Origin: Pyrenopolyporus hunteri
Lineage: Eukaryota; Ascomycota; Sordariomycetes; Xylariales; Hypoxylaceae
NCBI GenBank assembly: GCA_902806595.1
Contig: CADCXC010000004.1
Span: 3,100,001-3,164,000, forward strand
Reading direction: 5' to 3'
Length of the DNA: 64,000 bases
This document shows positions 12,460-23,984 of this stretch, piece after piece. Position numbers and translations under genes: made by a program. Under the pieces are notes generated by a model. The model did not search any database. It was not told where the DNA came from and saw nothing but the letters and a program-made list of their open reading frames with translations. Each line of letters begins with the position of its first letter. The first letter of the stretch is position 1.

Positions 12460-15400
12460 TACCTAGGTAGAGATACCGTATATACTCAAAGTCGAGGGTC
12501 TGGTTACATTAGGCGGGCAAGTACCCAAGGTTAGGCACGGTTAGGGCATTTGTAGGGTTTTGTAGGGGTATCGGCTTGGTATATGCAATGTACATAGATG
12601 TATTCTGTTATCCGCGCCGCCGTTGATGGCATTCTTCTTTTCCCTTCCTCTTTTCTCAGAATTCGATGCTTCCCAGTCCCCACCCACACTTCTCCTCCCC
12701 CTCCATCTCGATCCCTGGCTGTCGTTTTCCCTTTCGTTTGGACCACAAAAGCAGATAGCGCACATTAGCCACATTTATTTAGGTCTCACAATTAAGCAAA
12801 AAAGCTCGGCAAGTCTATCTATGCAACATGTGTTTTTCTCACTTTCCCTCCTGATGTGTGGCAGCCATTGACTTGTCCTAAAGAGGGTCCATGAGAGGAG
12901 GCACAGCTACCTCCTTGCGCGGAATGTGGGGAGCACAAGACTCAGACCCCGGATAGGACCTGCAGCGGGTACCTAGGGTAATGGGTAATGGTATTTAGAT
13001 AATGCGTTTTAAGTACCCAGGTATAAAAGGTCCCTCAGTACGAGTGCGAGAAGGAAGGCGGGAGAATTAGGAGGAAATATGTCATGATGTCATGAAATAG
13101 GAAGGCACGAAGGCACCGGAATCAAGCTATAAGCCCGGAGCGGATCGACGACCAGAGTACCTAGTCGCGCGAAGGAGAGGGTATCCGTGTGCGGTCGTTT
13201 CCATCGATTGCAATCGGGAATCTCGTTTTAAGACGGATCGAGATTTTGGAGGGAAATCAGGCCCCGCTTAATGGAGACCCGCAGTACATACATAGGTACA
13301 TTGTATCCCACCCCGAGGAGCTGTGGAGCCTTTCGTGCTAGAGGACTAAATCGACAAGTAATAGACTAAATCGACAGTCGAGCCCCTGCATTCGAGTCAG
13401 ACGGTGTGAGTACAGTACAGGGACGGTACCGTCTTGATGTATATGTGTGGGTACGTATCCAGGTGGGCACCTGTATGCACGAAGCCTTGCAGAAGGTGTC
13501 AGGTATGATACAGTCCGGATGTACCTTCGTAGAGAAATACAGAAATACAATTGAAATGACCAAAAGACATAAATAACACAAAAACGTAAAACCTTTTTTT
13601 ATTTTATTTTTTTTAATGTAGCCGCTCAGACGACGACGGTGCGGATGATAATTAACGTGAGTGCTACCTACCGGAATGGAACGAGTGGAATGGAAGACGG
13701 CCAGCAGTTCCTTCAACCCGTCCTTCGACTGAGGTACTATGTATGGCTATGTATGCCGTCTGCAAGTTGCAGCAAATTTTCTAGGGGTCGAGGAGCTGAC
13801 TCCGCGCATCAGCGACACAAAGATCGGAATCATGTTGGGCAATCGTGGATTGCTAGCGAGATCGCCAGCATGGTGGTCCACATTACAGGAACGCCCAATT
13901 CTGGTATTCCTTGGCGCCGTCTTCGTATCTTCTTCCACACGAAACCCCCCGGCCACCAGCATGTGCTATCCCCTGAATCCGTTAATTGTCCGTACGCGGC
14001 GTCGAAATTATGAGAGCTTCTGGCGGTCTAATAATACTACTACATTTTCATTATTTCCTTTTTTCACCTTTTTTTTTTTTTTAGTTTGGCATCCAGAGAA
14101 TACTACCAACTTCCCATTGCCTATCTCTGACCACCGTGGTCCCTGGAATTTTCAGATGCACTGGAGCATTTTTCTAAATCCCCCCCCTGTACATGCGCGC
14201 CAACCATAACAAGGTTCGTACATATGTATGTACACAGCTTCCATCGCCCGGAAACGGACGGGGACGGTACCATGGGTTAGTTAGGTATTCCCAAGCCTCA
14301 CAACTGCCCTCGTTGCATAGACGGACAAATATGGACGGGTATAGGCAAGGAGGAGCAAGTCTGGGCAAGTATGGACAATTACATTTAACGGCGGGTAGGT
14401 CTCTGTATGTTCTTGAGTGCGGCCGAGACAACGAGGCCAGGGAAATCATCCAGAGGGCTATCAAAAATACGTTGGCGTCGGTAGTAGATTATCCCAATCT
14501 TCTTCTCAATACGGGCGTTTTGAGTCACTCGACCATTACATTTCCGGCGGACATGGCCTATCTTGAAAAGAGTTCCACTATTCTTGGTCCGAATCCCCGT
14601 TGTTTTGATCCTGATGCCTTCTCTTCTTTTTTTCTTTTCTATATATCTATGACGAGTCTATATTATTTGTTACCTGGAATGCCAAAAACGAAAAGAAGTT
14701 TTAATACTAATGGATCTAACTCGACGGTACCGTCGGAATACCAACATAACATGCATACATACATACACACATACACACATACATAGCACAAGCAAGTTGA
14801 ACAATTATGGATACAGCGGTTATCTACGATGACGCAAATGAAACTCTCATTCCAAGAGGTCCGAATAAGAAAAGGATTCAGCAAAAAAAAAAAAAAAAAT
14901 TAGACAAAATACCCACGGACGTTGCGCTTCGGAGCTTTAGGTCCACCACCAGGCAAGCTACTCGGCCGTGGCTCCCGATGGGTCGTTTCCTTCGACACGC
15001 TTCCAATGTCCGAGGATCCCTTGTTTCCGGCTCGGCATCTTGGGGCTGCTGAATGCCCCAAGGTCCTCGCGAGGCTTGGAAAAAGGGGGCTTGGAGGTTC
15101 GGGCTTTCTCGTGTCTATTCGGAATCTGGTACGTCTTCATTCCTCTTCATTTTTACTATGTACATGTTTCATTCGTTCCCTTCGATTACAATTCTCATTC
15201 GCCTTTGGGAGGTTATCGATCTTGCCCGATATGATATCTCATTCTGCTTTTGGGAATACACAATCCAGTCAGGCTATTAGATCCGGATGGAACCCCGTAC
15301 CCAGCAAAGCCCAGACAGGAGCTCGATCCCTGTTATAAGACATACATACCGTTAGGAATTGCACATAGACCATTTACAGAACCATGTACTCTATCTATAT

Positions 15401-17999
15401 GTAAGTTGTATATGCCTAGGTTGTATATACCTGGGTTGGATGTGTGGATATTTGTGAGGATGTGTGTTGCATGTAGGTCTAGACAACGTACATAGAAAAG
15501 AAGGGCCCACACGAAGACACCAATCATTCGAGCATCAGTCGATGAAGAGACAAAAATATGATCGCAAAAATTTCATCGCGATCGAATTCCTTATACCCCA
15601 CATCATCACGTTATGATGGCTTCTCCATAACTTCTCCATCGACTCTCCGTCGACTCTCCATAGCCAACTCACATTTCTCATACTACTATATACCCTTGCG
15701 CCATAACTGTATCCACACAAAGGGAGGCACAATCCATACATAGATCGAATCGCTTTTCTCTCGCCAGAGTTTCCATGGATACGATTCTACGTGGTGCATG
15801 CGAGTCCGGGGATGGAAGATCAAAACAAATCGCGGATGCGCAACATGAGCTGTGAAAGGTGGTGTTTTGCTTCCCATATTCCCATGTCTACACACCATAT
15901 TCCTCGAAGATCTGGCTAGAACCCGTTCTTCCTATTCCAATTACTACGTGCTTACCCCTGCACCAACTAAAATACCGCCAACCAGGTGTATTAGGCGTTA
16001 TTATCTTCGAACCGAGCCAAAGGAGTTCGGGACGACATTCACGCGTCTCACGCACTTACGCACTTACGCACTTACGGCAACGTAGCAGGGCTAAGCTCCT
16101 TGCAGCAGATAGATAGGTGTACGTGACTAGATTCTGATATCCTTATCCCTGAGCGCAGCCATAGGTAGCGTAAGGGCTAGGACGGAAAGAAAACAATAAT
16201 TAGAGAATGTCAGAACACATAACAACCAAAACGACGGGGCCAATAGGAATTGAACCATGGTATATAACGGCTACTTTGTAAAGTAGACGTAAGCCGGCCG
16301 CGAGCCACAGGGTTCGACATTATTCGATGACATGTTTACCAAACACATGAGGTTGTTGTATTAAGGTTGTATCCGAGGTGCGAATACATAGGGAATGTAT
16401 ATCAGAAACACCACATTGCCATCCCAAATGGCGAGATGCTCGTCCTGATATCGACCCAGGCCGTCCAGAATGGCATGCAGTGCCGGTACATGCCGTCAAG
16501 GTGTTGTCGAATCCCCGGAGCTCCGCGGCCAGGACAGAGCCGAACAGAGAGGGATAGCAACAAACGCCCACCACCGGCCGCCCGGCACATGCAAAAGCGT
16601 ACATACATACCTACCTACCTACCTACCTAGCCAGCAAAGCTTTTTGGGGGACCTAATGTACGCACGATCGTGGGTCCTCCTTACATACATGGCACGTCCC
16701 AACCAACAGGATGCGCCTCGTGTTCGAATAGGCCTCCCCCAGCCTTAGCCCTACTATGTTTACGTACGTGCGCATGTATCGAGCATCTTTTCCGAACTTA
16801 ACTTCTTATCTTAATGTTTATTCCTGATGCTCGCGAGTATGGATATACGTAGTAATATTCGTGGAATTACAGCGCGCTACTGTAGCTAGCTAACTAGTTC
16901 GTATGTAAGTAATCGCAAAGGCTCTTCCTAATGATCGACCGGGACCCAGATCCCGAGAGCTCCAGATTCTCAACGAGGTTCTCTCCCCTTCTCTATAATT
17001 CATACATAGCACACGCACGCGTGTACGGTTCGGAAGGGAACGTCCTATCCACTATCTTATCCAAATGTCAAAGCGTTTCCCATGCTGATATTAGCCAGCT
17101 GCATGAGCATGACTCGAGACTCTCATACCTCCATCTATATCTACATCTATACCTCGTCAATACATGTTGGTACGAATGTCGATACCCTCCAAGTACAATA
17201 CAAGTACGGGCGTAACAGACATGGATGCGATTCCTCGTCATGTGCGTATACATACATATATGGGATATAATCTACGTGAAAGTACTCCGGGCGCGTCGGC
17301 GAGGTACCAAGGCCCTTTTCCCCTATACTGTGTAGGTATGTTCCTTTTACCCCGCGTTGTCGATGCTTGCTGGGGGGAGCTATAGCTACGTCGTGCACAC
17401 ACACCCTTGTATGGGAGATATGTCACCGTGATGGCTGATGACGAAATCCTGTTTTTCGTTTCGCATCTGATCTTCGCACGATCAGCAGTCGTCGTTTCCT
17501 TCCGGTTATTCCAGGCGATGCGTGTGGCCCAAAGAGAAAACTAGGAGGACAATAATTAATGAATCTGGTAGACGGCTTTCTGCTGTCAGCCGAGTCCCTG
17601 CATGAAGGGCGAATGAAACAGGAAAAAAAAATTATTAAGGGAAAAAAGGGGGGAATGAAAAAAAAATAAAAGTGATAGAATAATAATAGCGATTTTCCAA
17701 CTATTCAGAAACGAAAATCGTCCGTCTTTTGGTCGCTACAATACTACAGGTAAGGGGTAAGAGGATAGCGGATAGCGACGATGATGATAGTGGTGACGAT
17801 GGTGGCGAGAACGAAGACGGTAGCAACGGCATAAACAACTCGTCCATGCTACCTAATCAAAATCCAACATGCAAATTCTCGGAATCGCGAGGCAAATTCC
17901 CATGCTGGCAGCGTGCGACTTTCTCCAGATTGCCATCCTCTGGCCTCGCTTTTCTCTTTCCCGTGGCCCCCCTTGCCCACCTTACTTGTCGCGAGTAGC

Positions 18000-18365
18000 A
18001 GCAGCAAGCAAGCAAGCAAGCAGGCAGCATCAGCCGCGGCAGCAGCGCAGTCGCTTCTCCCCTCCCCCCTCATGTGCGACGTGACACTCTTTGGTGCGGT
18101 GTCGAAATGGAGGGGAGGGGGGAAGGAGGAGGAGGAGGCGTAGGAATAGGAATAGGAGGAGAAGCAGGAGGAGAGCTAGGAGGAGGAGGAGGGGTCGTAC
18201 CTGGCCTCTCACCTTGCCGGCAGCTCACAGTAGTACCGAGATGTCTATCTACATGCATCTATCTGCCCGTCTAATCTACCTATCTGGTAGCATCTTAGGT
18301 GGCAGCGTTGCAGCAGCAGATAAGCTCCTCCTGCTGCTACTGCTACTTCTGCTACTGCTGCCACT
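18000..18365. repeat. cluster of simple repeats (AAGC, GGA, GCT) with a homopurine tract
   Basis: An AGC/AAGC run at about 18000-18025 is followed by an almost pure purine stretch at 18110-18194 made of GGA, GGAATA and GAGGA blocks. After it comes a CTG/GCT-rich stretch at 18303-18365. The open frames crossing it read as poly-Arg, poly-Gly or poly-Leu and are artefacts of the repeats. Confidence 0.85.
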
Positions 18366-18951
18366 GCGACGACCAGCCCATTTCTCTGATCCGGGACCAC
18401 GTATCGTGTAACCCACACGCACGCGCGCACGCCGCCCGGTATCACGGCAGGAAGGGGATAAGAATAAGACGAATGTAGGGAAAAATAAAAAACAAAAAAG
18501 GAAGGGCATCCAGAACCGAGACACAAGGACATTTTCGCCCGGGATCGAGATCTGTGCGAGCCTTCTCTGCCCTTCTTTCCCCCCAAAGGGTCCCGGCCCT
18601 TGCTCTAATCTCTTAACATGTCATGCCATGCCATGCCATGTCTATGCCGAATGTCCCCTATCTTGCCCGACATCGCGCGCCCGCCGCCGTTACGTGCATC
18701 TGCGTCAAACCCCAAGATTCAGGAAAGAAGGAAAGACGGAATCACCCAAGAGTCTCGTAGCATGACACCATGTCCCGTTTCTTGTCATGGACAACCTCGT
18801 GATGCCGTATCAAGCGTGCTCTAGCTACTTGTAGCTTGGGGGTTGCAAAAAGAGTCAGTACGTACATGTAAGCGAAGGGTCTTGGGGCCCTTGGCCCTGT
18901 ATACGGGGAAGGGAAAACAAAAAGAGAGTTAGATAAGGTAAGGACATGGGG

Positions 18952-19050
18952 GGTCTTGGACGGCTTGGACGGCTTGGGAGGCTTGGACGGCTTAGATGGA
19001 CTTAGATGGAACTTAGATAGTTTGGATGGCGTAGATGGCGCAGATGGCGT
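18952..19050. repeat. degenerate minisatellite, unit near GGCTTGGAC
   Basis: GGCTTGGAC and variants (GGCTTGGGA, CTTAGATGGA, GGCGTAGAT, GGCGCAGAT) repeat for about 100 bases. Unit length drifts from 9 to 10 bases and the copies diverge toward the 3' end. It sits about 360 bases beyond the prp31 stop codon. Confidence 0.8.
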
Positions 19051-19410
19051 GGCCTTGGAAAATTAAGTTTATAAGACCAGACTCTCACGAGAACACCATT
19101 CCATAATAGAGTTAACTTCCCCAAGACTAACTAACCGATTCGGCTTTCTTCCGTGCCCTAAGTAGATAGCCTGAGACTGAGATAGCCCCTCCCCCGTTCC
19201 CAAGAACGCCGTTACCATGCGACCAAGCCCATGCTGCAGAAAATCCAGCAAACTAACCCCACCGTCCCTTTAGACGCCGTGCCTTACGCGTTTCGTCCGC
19301 GTACATTGCAGGAAAAATTAAAACTCCCTTACATACCTACCTCTAGGTAGGTAGGTACTTCGCAGAATACGGGGACGCTATAGCAGCGCCGTAGTCCCAA
19401 GCGCTCTGCC

Positions 19411-21358
19411 CTACTTCTTAGTCGGTAACGCCGGCGGACCCATCTTGCCAGCGCCGGTATCAACCTTCTTGTTGGGTGGCTGCTCGGGGACCCTGAAGCC
19501 ACCGTTGGCACTACTTGCGCTCCCGCCGCCGGCGATTTGGGTGAACGTACCCCCCTTAAACCAGCGGTCCTCCTCCGCCTTTCTCTTACGATTCAGTTCG
19601 GCTTGAACTTTGGGGTCGACTAGCTCCAGTCCCTGAACTGGTGTGAACGCTAGAGACGAGGCTGTCCCCGCGCCTCCTCCAATCGTGGACCCTACCCCTG
19701 AGGTTCGGAGACCCTTACCGCGGAGGTCGATGTTGCTACCCGATTGACCGAACCCGCGCAAGGACGAAGCTGAGCCGCCGATAGGCGTAGCCCCTCCCCA
19801 ACCTTTGTGCTTCTGACTAAGCTTCGCTCGCGTCCGGTTATCGATTTGTACTCCGCGGATCCGCCCATCGTTCGTTTGACCAATCATGCCCATGCCCGTC
19901 GTAGAATCTCCTATGCCGTAGTCTGTCTCCTTCTCCTCCTTGCCGAATACCATGCGGTTCTGGGCCTTTCGCAGCTCGGTCATCGCCGTCGCTTCCTTAG
20001 CCTTGCGCGCTCGTCGGCCGCCACGTTTCCGCGATGGCTTATCGTCTGGGGCAGGGAGGGCTCGCTGGCCCTTGTTCGGGGGCGGTTCCGTTAGCTTATC
20101 TAGCCTTTCTAGACATTGACCTCTAAGCTCTTCGCCATACGATCCGTCGGGGTTCGTGTGACCTGTGTCAGCGCGCGCAGCTAGGACGAGCTTCGCTGCT
20201 ACCGCCTTCATAGCCTTCTTCTTTAAGTCATTTGGGATTCCACGAATGATCGGTGAATGAAACAGATAACCTTGCTGCTTTATGCCAACATTGGTAGCGA
20301 ACGCCGTATTCCCCGATCTTTTTGAGCCCCAGGCAGCAAGATTACAGGCGGGCGTCCGTGAGAGGTTGGTTAAGCCGCCCGCCGTATTGATTAGTTGCGC
20401 TGCCGTCAGCGATCCAATTAAGGCCGTCAAGTTAGGAGCGAATATGTTCATCCGGGACTGCACGTAGTCCGTAAGTGTCTTCTTGGCCTTGTCCATCTTG
20501 ATCATCATGTGGCAGGCTTTAAGAATGCGCTCGAGCTCCTCTTGACTTATTTCGTGGCCTTTGGTCGTGGTAGCCTCGACGGTGACTATCATCAACGAAG
20601 GTCCATCTAGGACGGATTTCAGCGATTCGCCCAGGGGGTTATCGGCCGAGCCTTGTAGGGCTCTGATGCTGTCTGAATCCATAGGTCCGTTTCCGAGGAT
20701 GGCCACGACCTTGGCATACTCGATAGGATTCTGAACAAGGGTCTCAAGTTCCGGGAACCGAGCGGAATAGTGGTCTCTGATGAACTTGTGGACCTTCATG
20801 ATCTCGCCATCGATCTGGGTGGAGAGCGTGTTCGATTCAGTGAGGATCTTGTACTCGGGGTTATCCTCGATGTTGCCTATGTTGGTCGTGTGCGGCGCGA
20901 ACGGCTTTGATTGATAGTAGGCGATATCCTAAAGGGTCGTAACCAATACCGGTCAGGTCTATAGCTCAAGCCAGGGGATGTAAACATTTCATCACTGTCC
21001 GTAGCGCGCAGTGAGGAGAGGGTGGACTAACCTTGAGTAGAGGATCGAGCCTATCCATAACCGTGGTAACTTTACGGATGTCCTTGACTCCGCCTAACCG
21101 CATCTTCTCTACCTTGGCCTTGGTCGCTTCTTCGTCCTCCACGGGTTCGGTGGCGCCACCGTTCATACCACCCATCTCTTCGTCCTCGTCAGGTTCTTCC
21201 TCTTCGTCGCCGTCAAGCATCATGTCGCCGTTGTCGTGGCTCGCTGGGGGGCCAACAGCCGGGCCGTCAAGGTCGAGGCCGACGTCGTTTTGTTCCTCGC
21301 CATTTTCGGATCCCGAGTCTTCGAAATCCTGCAGCAGTTCCTCTGCAAGGGTCGACAT
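19411..21358 (-). CDS. prp31: U4/U6 small nuclear ribonucleoprotein Prp31
   Basis: Nuclear splicing factor that bridges the U4 snRNP 15.5K/Snu13 protein and U4 snRNA and is needed for U4/U6.U5 tri-snRNP formation. Two exons, 21032-21358 and 19411-20928, encode 614 residues. The 103-nt phase-0 intron has donor GTTAGT and acceptor TTTAG. The acidic N-terminus (MSTLAEELLQDFEDSGS...) ends in MDRLDPLLK; exon 2 resumes with DIAYYQSKP. The NOSIC/coiled-coil region follows, with ILGNGP near residue 185, then the Nop domain with GLTNLSRTPACNLAAWG, a Lys/Arg-rich RKRGGRRARK segment and the C-terminal Prp31 domain (KLSQKHKGW, VQGLELVDP). Slightly longer than human PRPF31. It shares a 601-bp divergent intergenic region with clf1. 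Confidence 0.97.
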
Positions 21359-21959
21359 GGTGTCGAAGGGTAATCTATCGTCAGACGGTCCCGCAATAAG
21401 GTAGGGTAGGCTTCGCGGAAAACAAAAAAGAATGTAAATCTGTCGCGAGTAAGCGAAGGTTAAGGAGAACTTGGGAATGTCAAAGCTCTTTGTACGTGAA
21501 GATGGATAAGTGCCAATTGCGACAACCAAACCCGAAAAAAAGATGTAGGTACCTACTATGGTACATCAGTAGTCACAGCCTTTTATGTAGGTACTTGCCT
21601 GGTCGCGACAGTAATTTAATATGGGTCTACGAAGCTATCGGACCAATCATTTCGTGAATCAGACGTAACAGCCGGCAAAACTTGAACTTCCGCGTATTTC
21701 TAGTGACATCGGGCCCACTTTAATGTCGACTTAATCTTGTCGCGTTCGATATCTTTGGTCAGCCTCGCCAACCTTCCTGCCCATACATACCTCCATACAT
21801 CCAACGTACCAGCATCCGCACAAGGTGCCCTTGGCTCAAACCAAGTATCTTGGTTGGCGTAGCCATCACTATTGCGCCAAACCTCCTCGATTCTTCTCAT
21901 CTTTTGTTTCCGACTCCTTCACCAATCTCTGACTGGCGGACTTGATTTCCTAAGTCAAC
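21359..21959. promoter_or_regulatory. shared divergent intergenic region between prp31 and clf1
   Basis: 601 bp separate the two start codons, so both promoters and both 5' leaders must fit here. The palindrome TAGGTACCTA is at 21546-21555, about 190 bases from the prp31 ATG. No obvious TATA box or single dominant element was seen. Both flanking genes encode spliceosome components, so common control is plausible but inferred. Confidence 0.7.
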
Positions 21960-23984
21960 ATGGAGTCTTCACGCGGCCCCCCGAGGGTCAAGAACAAGGC
22001 CGCCGCGCCTATCCAGATCTCCGCCGAGCAGCTGCTCCGGGAAGCGGTAGACCGCCAGGAGACCTCGTTGCAGGCACCGACGCAGCGCTTCGGCGACTTG
22101 GAAGAGCTTCATGAGTTCCAGGGTCGGAAGCGAAGGGAATTCGAAGATTTCATCCGCCGGAACAGGATTAACATGAACAACTGGATGCGTTACGCGGCAT
22201 GGGAACTCGAGCAGAAGGAATTCAAACGCGCGCGATCTATCTTCGAGCGAGCCCTAGACGTCGATTCCTCCTCCGTCGTTCTATGGGTTCGCTACATCGA
22301 AGCCGAGATGAAGAACAGGAATATCAACCATGCGAGGAACCTCCTTGATCGAGCCGTCACTATCCTGCCGAGAGTCGACAAGTTATGGTATAAATACGTC
22401 TATATGGAGGAGATGCTGGGCAACATCCCCGGAACGAGACAGGTGTTCGAGAGGTGGATGGCATGGGAACCCGACGAGGCAGCGTGGAGCGCATATATCA
22501 AACTCGAGAAGCGTTATGGCGAATTCCAACGGGCCCGGGAGATCTTTGAGCGCTTTACCATAGTGCATCCGGAGCCGCGCAACTGGATTAAATGGGCCAG
22601 ATTCGAAGAAGAGTACGGGACAAGCGATTTGGTCAGAGAAGTCTTTGGCGCTGCCGTTGAAGCATTGGGTGATGAGTTCGTCGATGAAAGGCTCTTCATT
22701 GCTTATGCTAGGTTTGAGACGAAACTCAAGGAATACGAGCGTGCTCGAGCTATTTACAAATATGCTCTAGATCGCCTCCCTCGTTCAAAGTCAATGAGCT
22801 TACATAAAGCCTACACAACTTTCGAAAAGCAGTACGGCGACAGAGACGGCGTCGAGGACGTAATCTTATCAAAGAGGAGGCGGCACTATGAAGACCAGAT
22901 CAAAGAGAATCCGAAGAACTACGATATATGGTTTGACTATGCTCGGTTAGAGGAGGCTTCTGGTGATCTGGATCGAGTGAGAGATGTGTACGAGCGAGCG
23001 GTAGCGCAGATCCCACCGACGCAGGAAAAGAGACATTGGCGACGGTATATTTACCTATGGATCTTCTACGCCATCTGGGAGGAGATGGAAGCTAAAGATG
23101 TCGATCGAGCGCGTCAGATCTATAAGTTGTGCCTCGACTTAATTCCCCACAAGAAGTTTACATTTGCTAAAGTGTGGCTATTGAGGGCGCAGTTTGAGAT
23201 ACGGCAAGGCGAACTTACGGCTGCGCGCAAGACGCTTGGACAAGCCATCGGCATGTGCCCCAAGGACAAGCTATTCAAGGGTTATATCGAGTTGGAACTG
23301 AAGTTATTCGAATTCGTTCGATGCCGTACCCTCTACGAAAAGCATATAGAATGGAACCCGGCCAACTGCCAGACCTGGATCAAGTTTGCCGAACTCGAAA
23401 GAGGATTAGACGACCTTGACAGGACAAGAGCCATTTTTGAGCTTGCCATTAACCAGCCGGTTCTAGACATGCCAGAACTCCTGTGGAAGGCGTATATCGA
23501 TTTCGAGGAAGAGGAGGGCGAGTACGACAAGACCCGCGACCTATACGAGAGACTACTGCAGAAGACGGACCATGTCAAGGTCTGGATCAGCTATGCTCAC
23601 TTCGAGATCAACATCCCGGAAGAGGACGAAGAAGAAGCGGGCGAGGAGGAGGAGCGGCCCGTCAGCGAGGAAGCCAAGGCAAGGGCTCGCAGCGTATTCG
23701 AACGTGCGCACAAGCGTATGAAGGAGAAGGAGCTCAAAGAAGAAAGGGTTTCTCTGCTGAACGCCTGGCTATCCTTCGAGCGTACGCACGGGTCGGCGGA
23801 AGATATAGAGAAAGTTCAAAAGCAAATGCCGCGCAGGACGAAGCGCAGGCGCAGGCTGGAAGACGACACGTACGAGGAGTACATCGACTACGTTTTCCCG
23901 GCGGACGACGAGCAGAAGCAGGATCTGTCGAAGATGCTTGCTATGGCCCAGGCCTGGAAGCAAGGAGGCGGCGCCGTCAGCTAG
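21960..23984 (+). CDS. clf1: pre-mRNA-splicing factor Clf1/Syf3 (crooked-neck, HAT repeats)
   Basis: Scaffold protein of the Prp19-associated (NineTeen) complex, acting in spliceosome activation in the nucleus. The 674-residue single-exon product matches the size of yeast Clf1. After QISAEQLLREA and the FEDFIRRNR segment it is built almost entirely of HAT (half-a-TPR) repeats with W..Y...E and R.I(F/Y)ERA motifs, for example MRYAAWELEQKEFKRAR, ARSIFERAL, RQVFERWMAWEP and ARLEEASGDLDRVR. An acidic insert (EEDEEEAGEEEE) lies near residue 555. The C-terminus has PRRTKRRRRLEDD and EEYIDYVFPADD, typical of the family. The ATG at 21960 directly precedes the conserved N-terminus. Confidence 0.97.
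   Translation: MESSRGPPRVKNKAAAPIQISAEQLLREAVDRQETSLQAPTQRFGDLEELHEFQGRKRREFEDFIRRNRINMNNWMRYAAWELEQKEFKRARSIFERALDVDSSSVVLWVRYIEAEMKNRNINHARNLLDRAVTILPRVDKLWYKYVYMEEMLGNIPGTRQVFERWMAWEPDEAAWSAYIKLEKRYGEFQRAREIFERFTIVHPEPRNWIKWARFEEEYGTSDLVREVFGAAVEALGDEFVDERLFIAYARFETKLKEYERARAIYKYALDRLPRSKSMSLHKAYTTFEKQYGDRDGVEDVILSKRRRHYEDQIKENPKNYDIWFDYARLEEASGDLDRVRDVYERAVAQIPPTQEKRHWRRYIYLWIFYAIWEEMEAKDVDRARQIYKLCLDLIPHKKFTFAKVWLLRAQFEIRQGELTAARKTLGQAIGMCPKDKLFKGYIELELKLFEFVRCRTLYEKHIEWNPANCQTWIKFAELERGLDDLDRTRAIFELAINQPVLDMPELLWKAYIDFEEEEGEYDKTRDLYERLLQKTDHVKVWISYAHFEINIPEEDEEEAGEEEERPVSEEAKARARSVFERAHKRMKEKELKEERVSLLNAWLSFERTHGSAEDIEKVQKQMPRRTKRRRRLEDDTYEEYIDYVFPADDEQKQDLSKMLAMAQAWKQGGGAVS

Larger units (their letters stand above)
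9619..19410. other. 9.8-kb gene-free, microsatellite-rich region
   Basis: The largest gap in the window. Open frames are mostly under 160 codons, overlap on both strands and show no family motifs; the longest, 14193-14786, is discussed under rejected items. It contains the 8-bp array at 12414-12459, ACAT-type repeats at 14750-14785 and 16600-16630, an ACGCACTT triplet at 16050-16075, AAGC and GCT repeats around 18000-18365, a homopurine tract at 18110-18194 and a 9-bp-type minisatellite at 18952-19050. A17 runs at 14884-14900. The part next to 9618 must include the promoter of the C2H2 gene; the part near 19400 includes the prp31 terminator. Confidence 0.5.

Noticed and set aside
14193..14786. 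197-codon frame from an ATG, the longest unassigned frame in the 9.8-kb gap
   Set aside because: No domain or family motif; it ends in a HTYIHTYTHT translation of an ACAT microsatellite. A rough stop-frequency estimate says about one frame of this length is expected by chance in 64 kb on both strands.
16226..16330. tRNA-like sequence on the minus strand with GGTTCAATTCC and a CTACTTTACAAAGTAG hairpin followed by TTTT
   Set aside because: T-stem halves do not pair, the acceptor TGGCCCC has no GGGGCCA partner upstream, and the anticodon hairpin would have a six-base loop.
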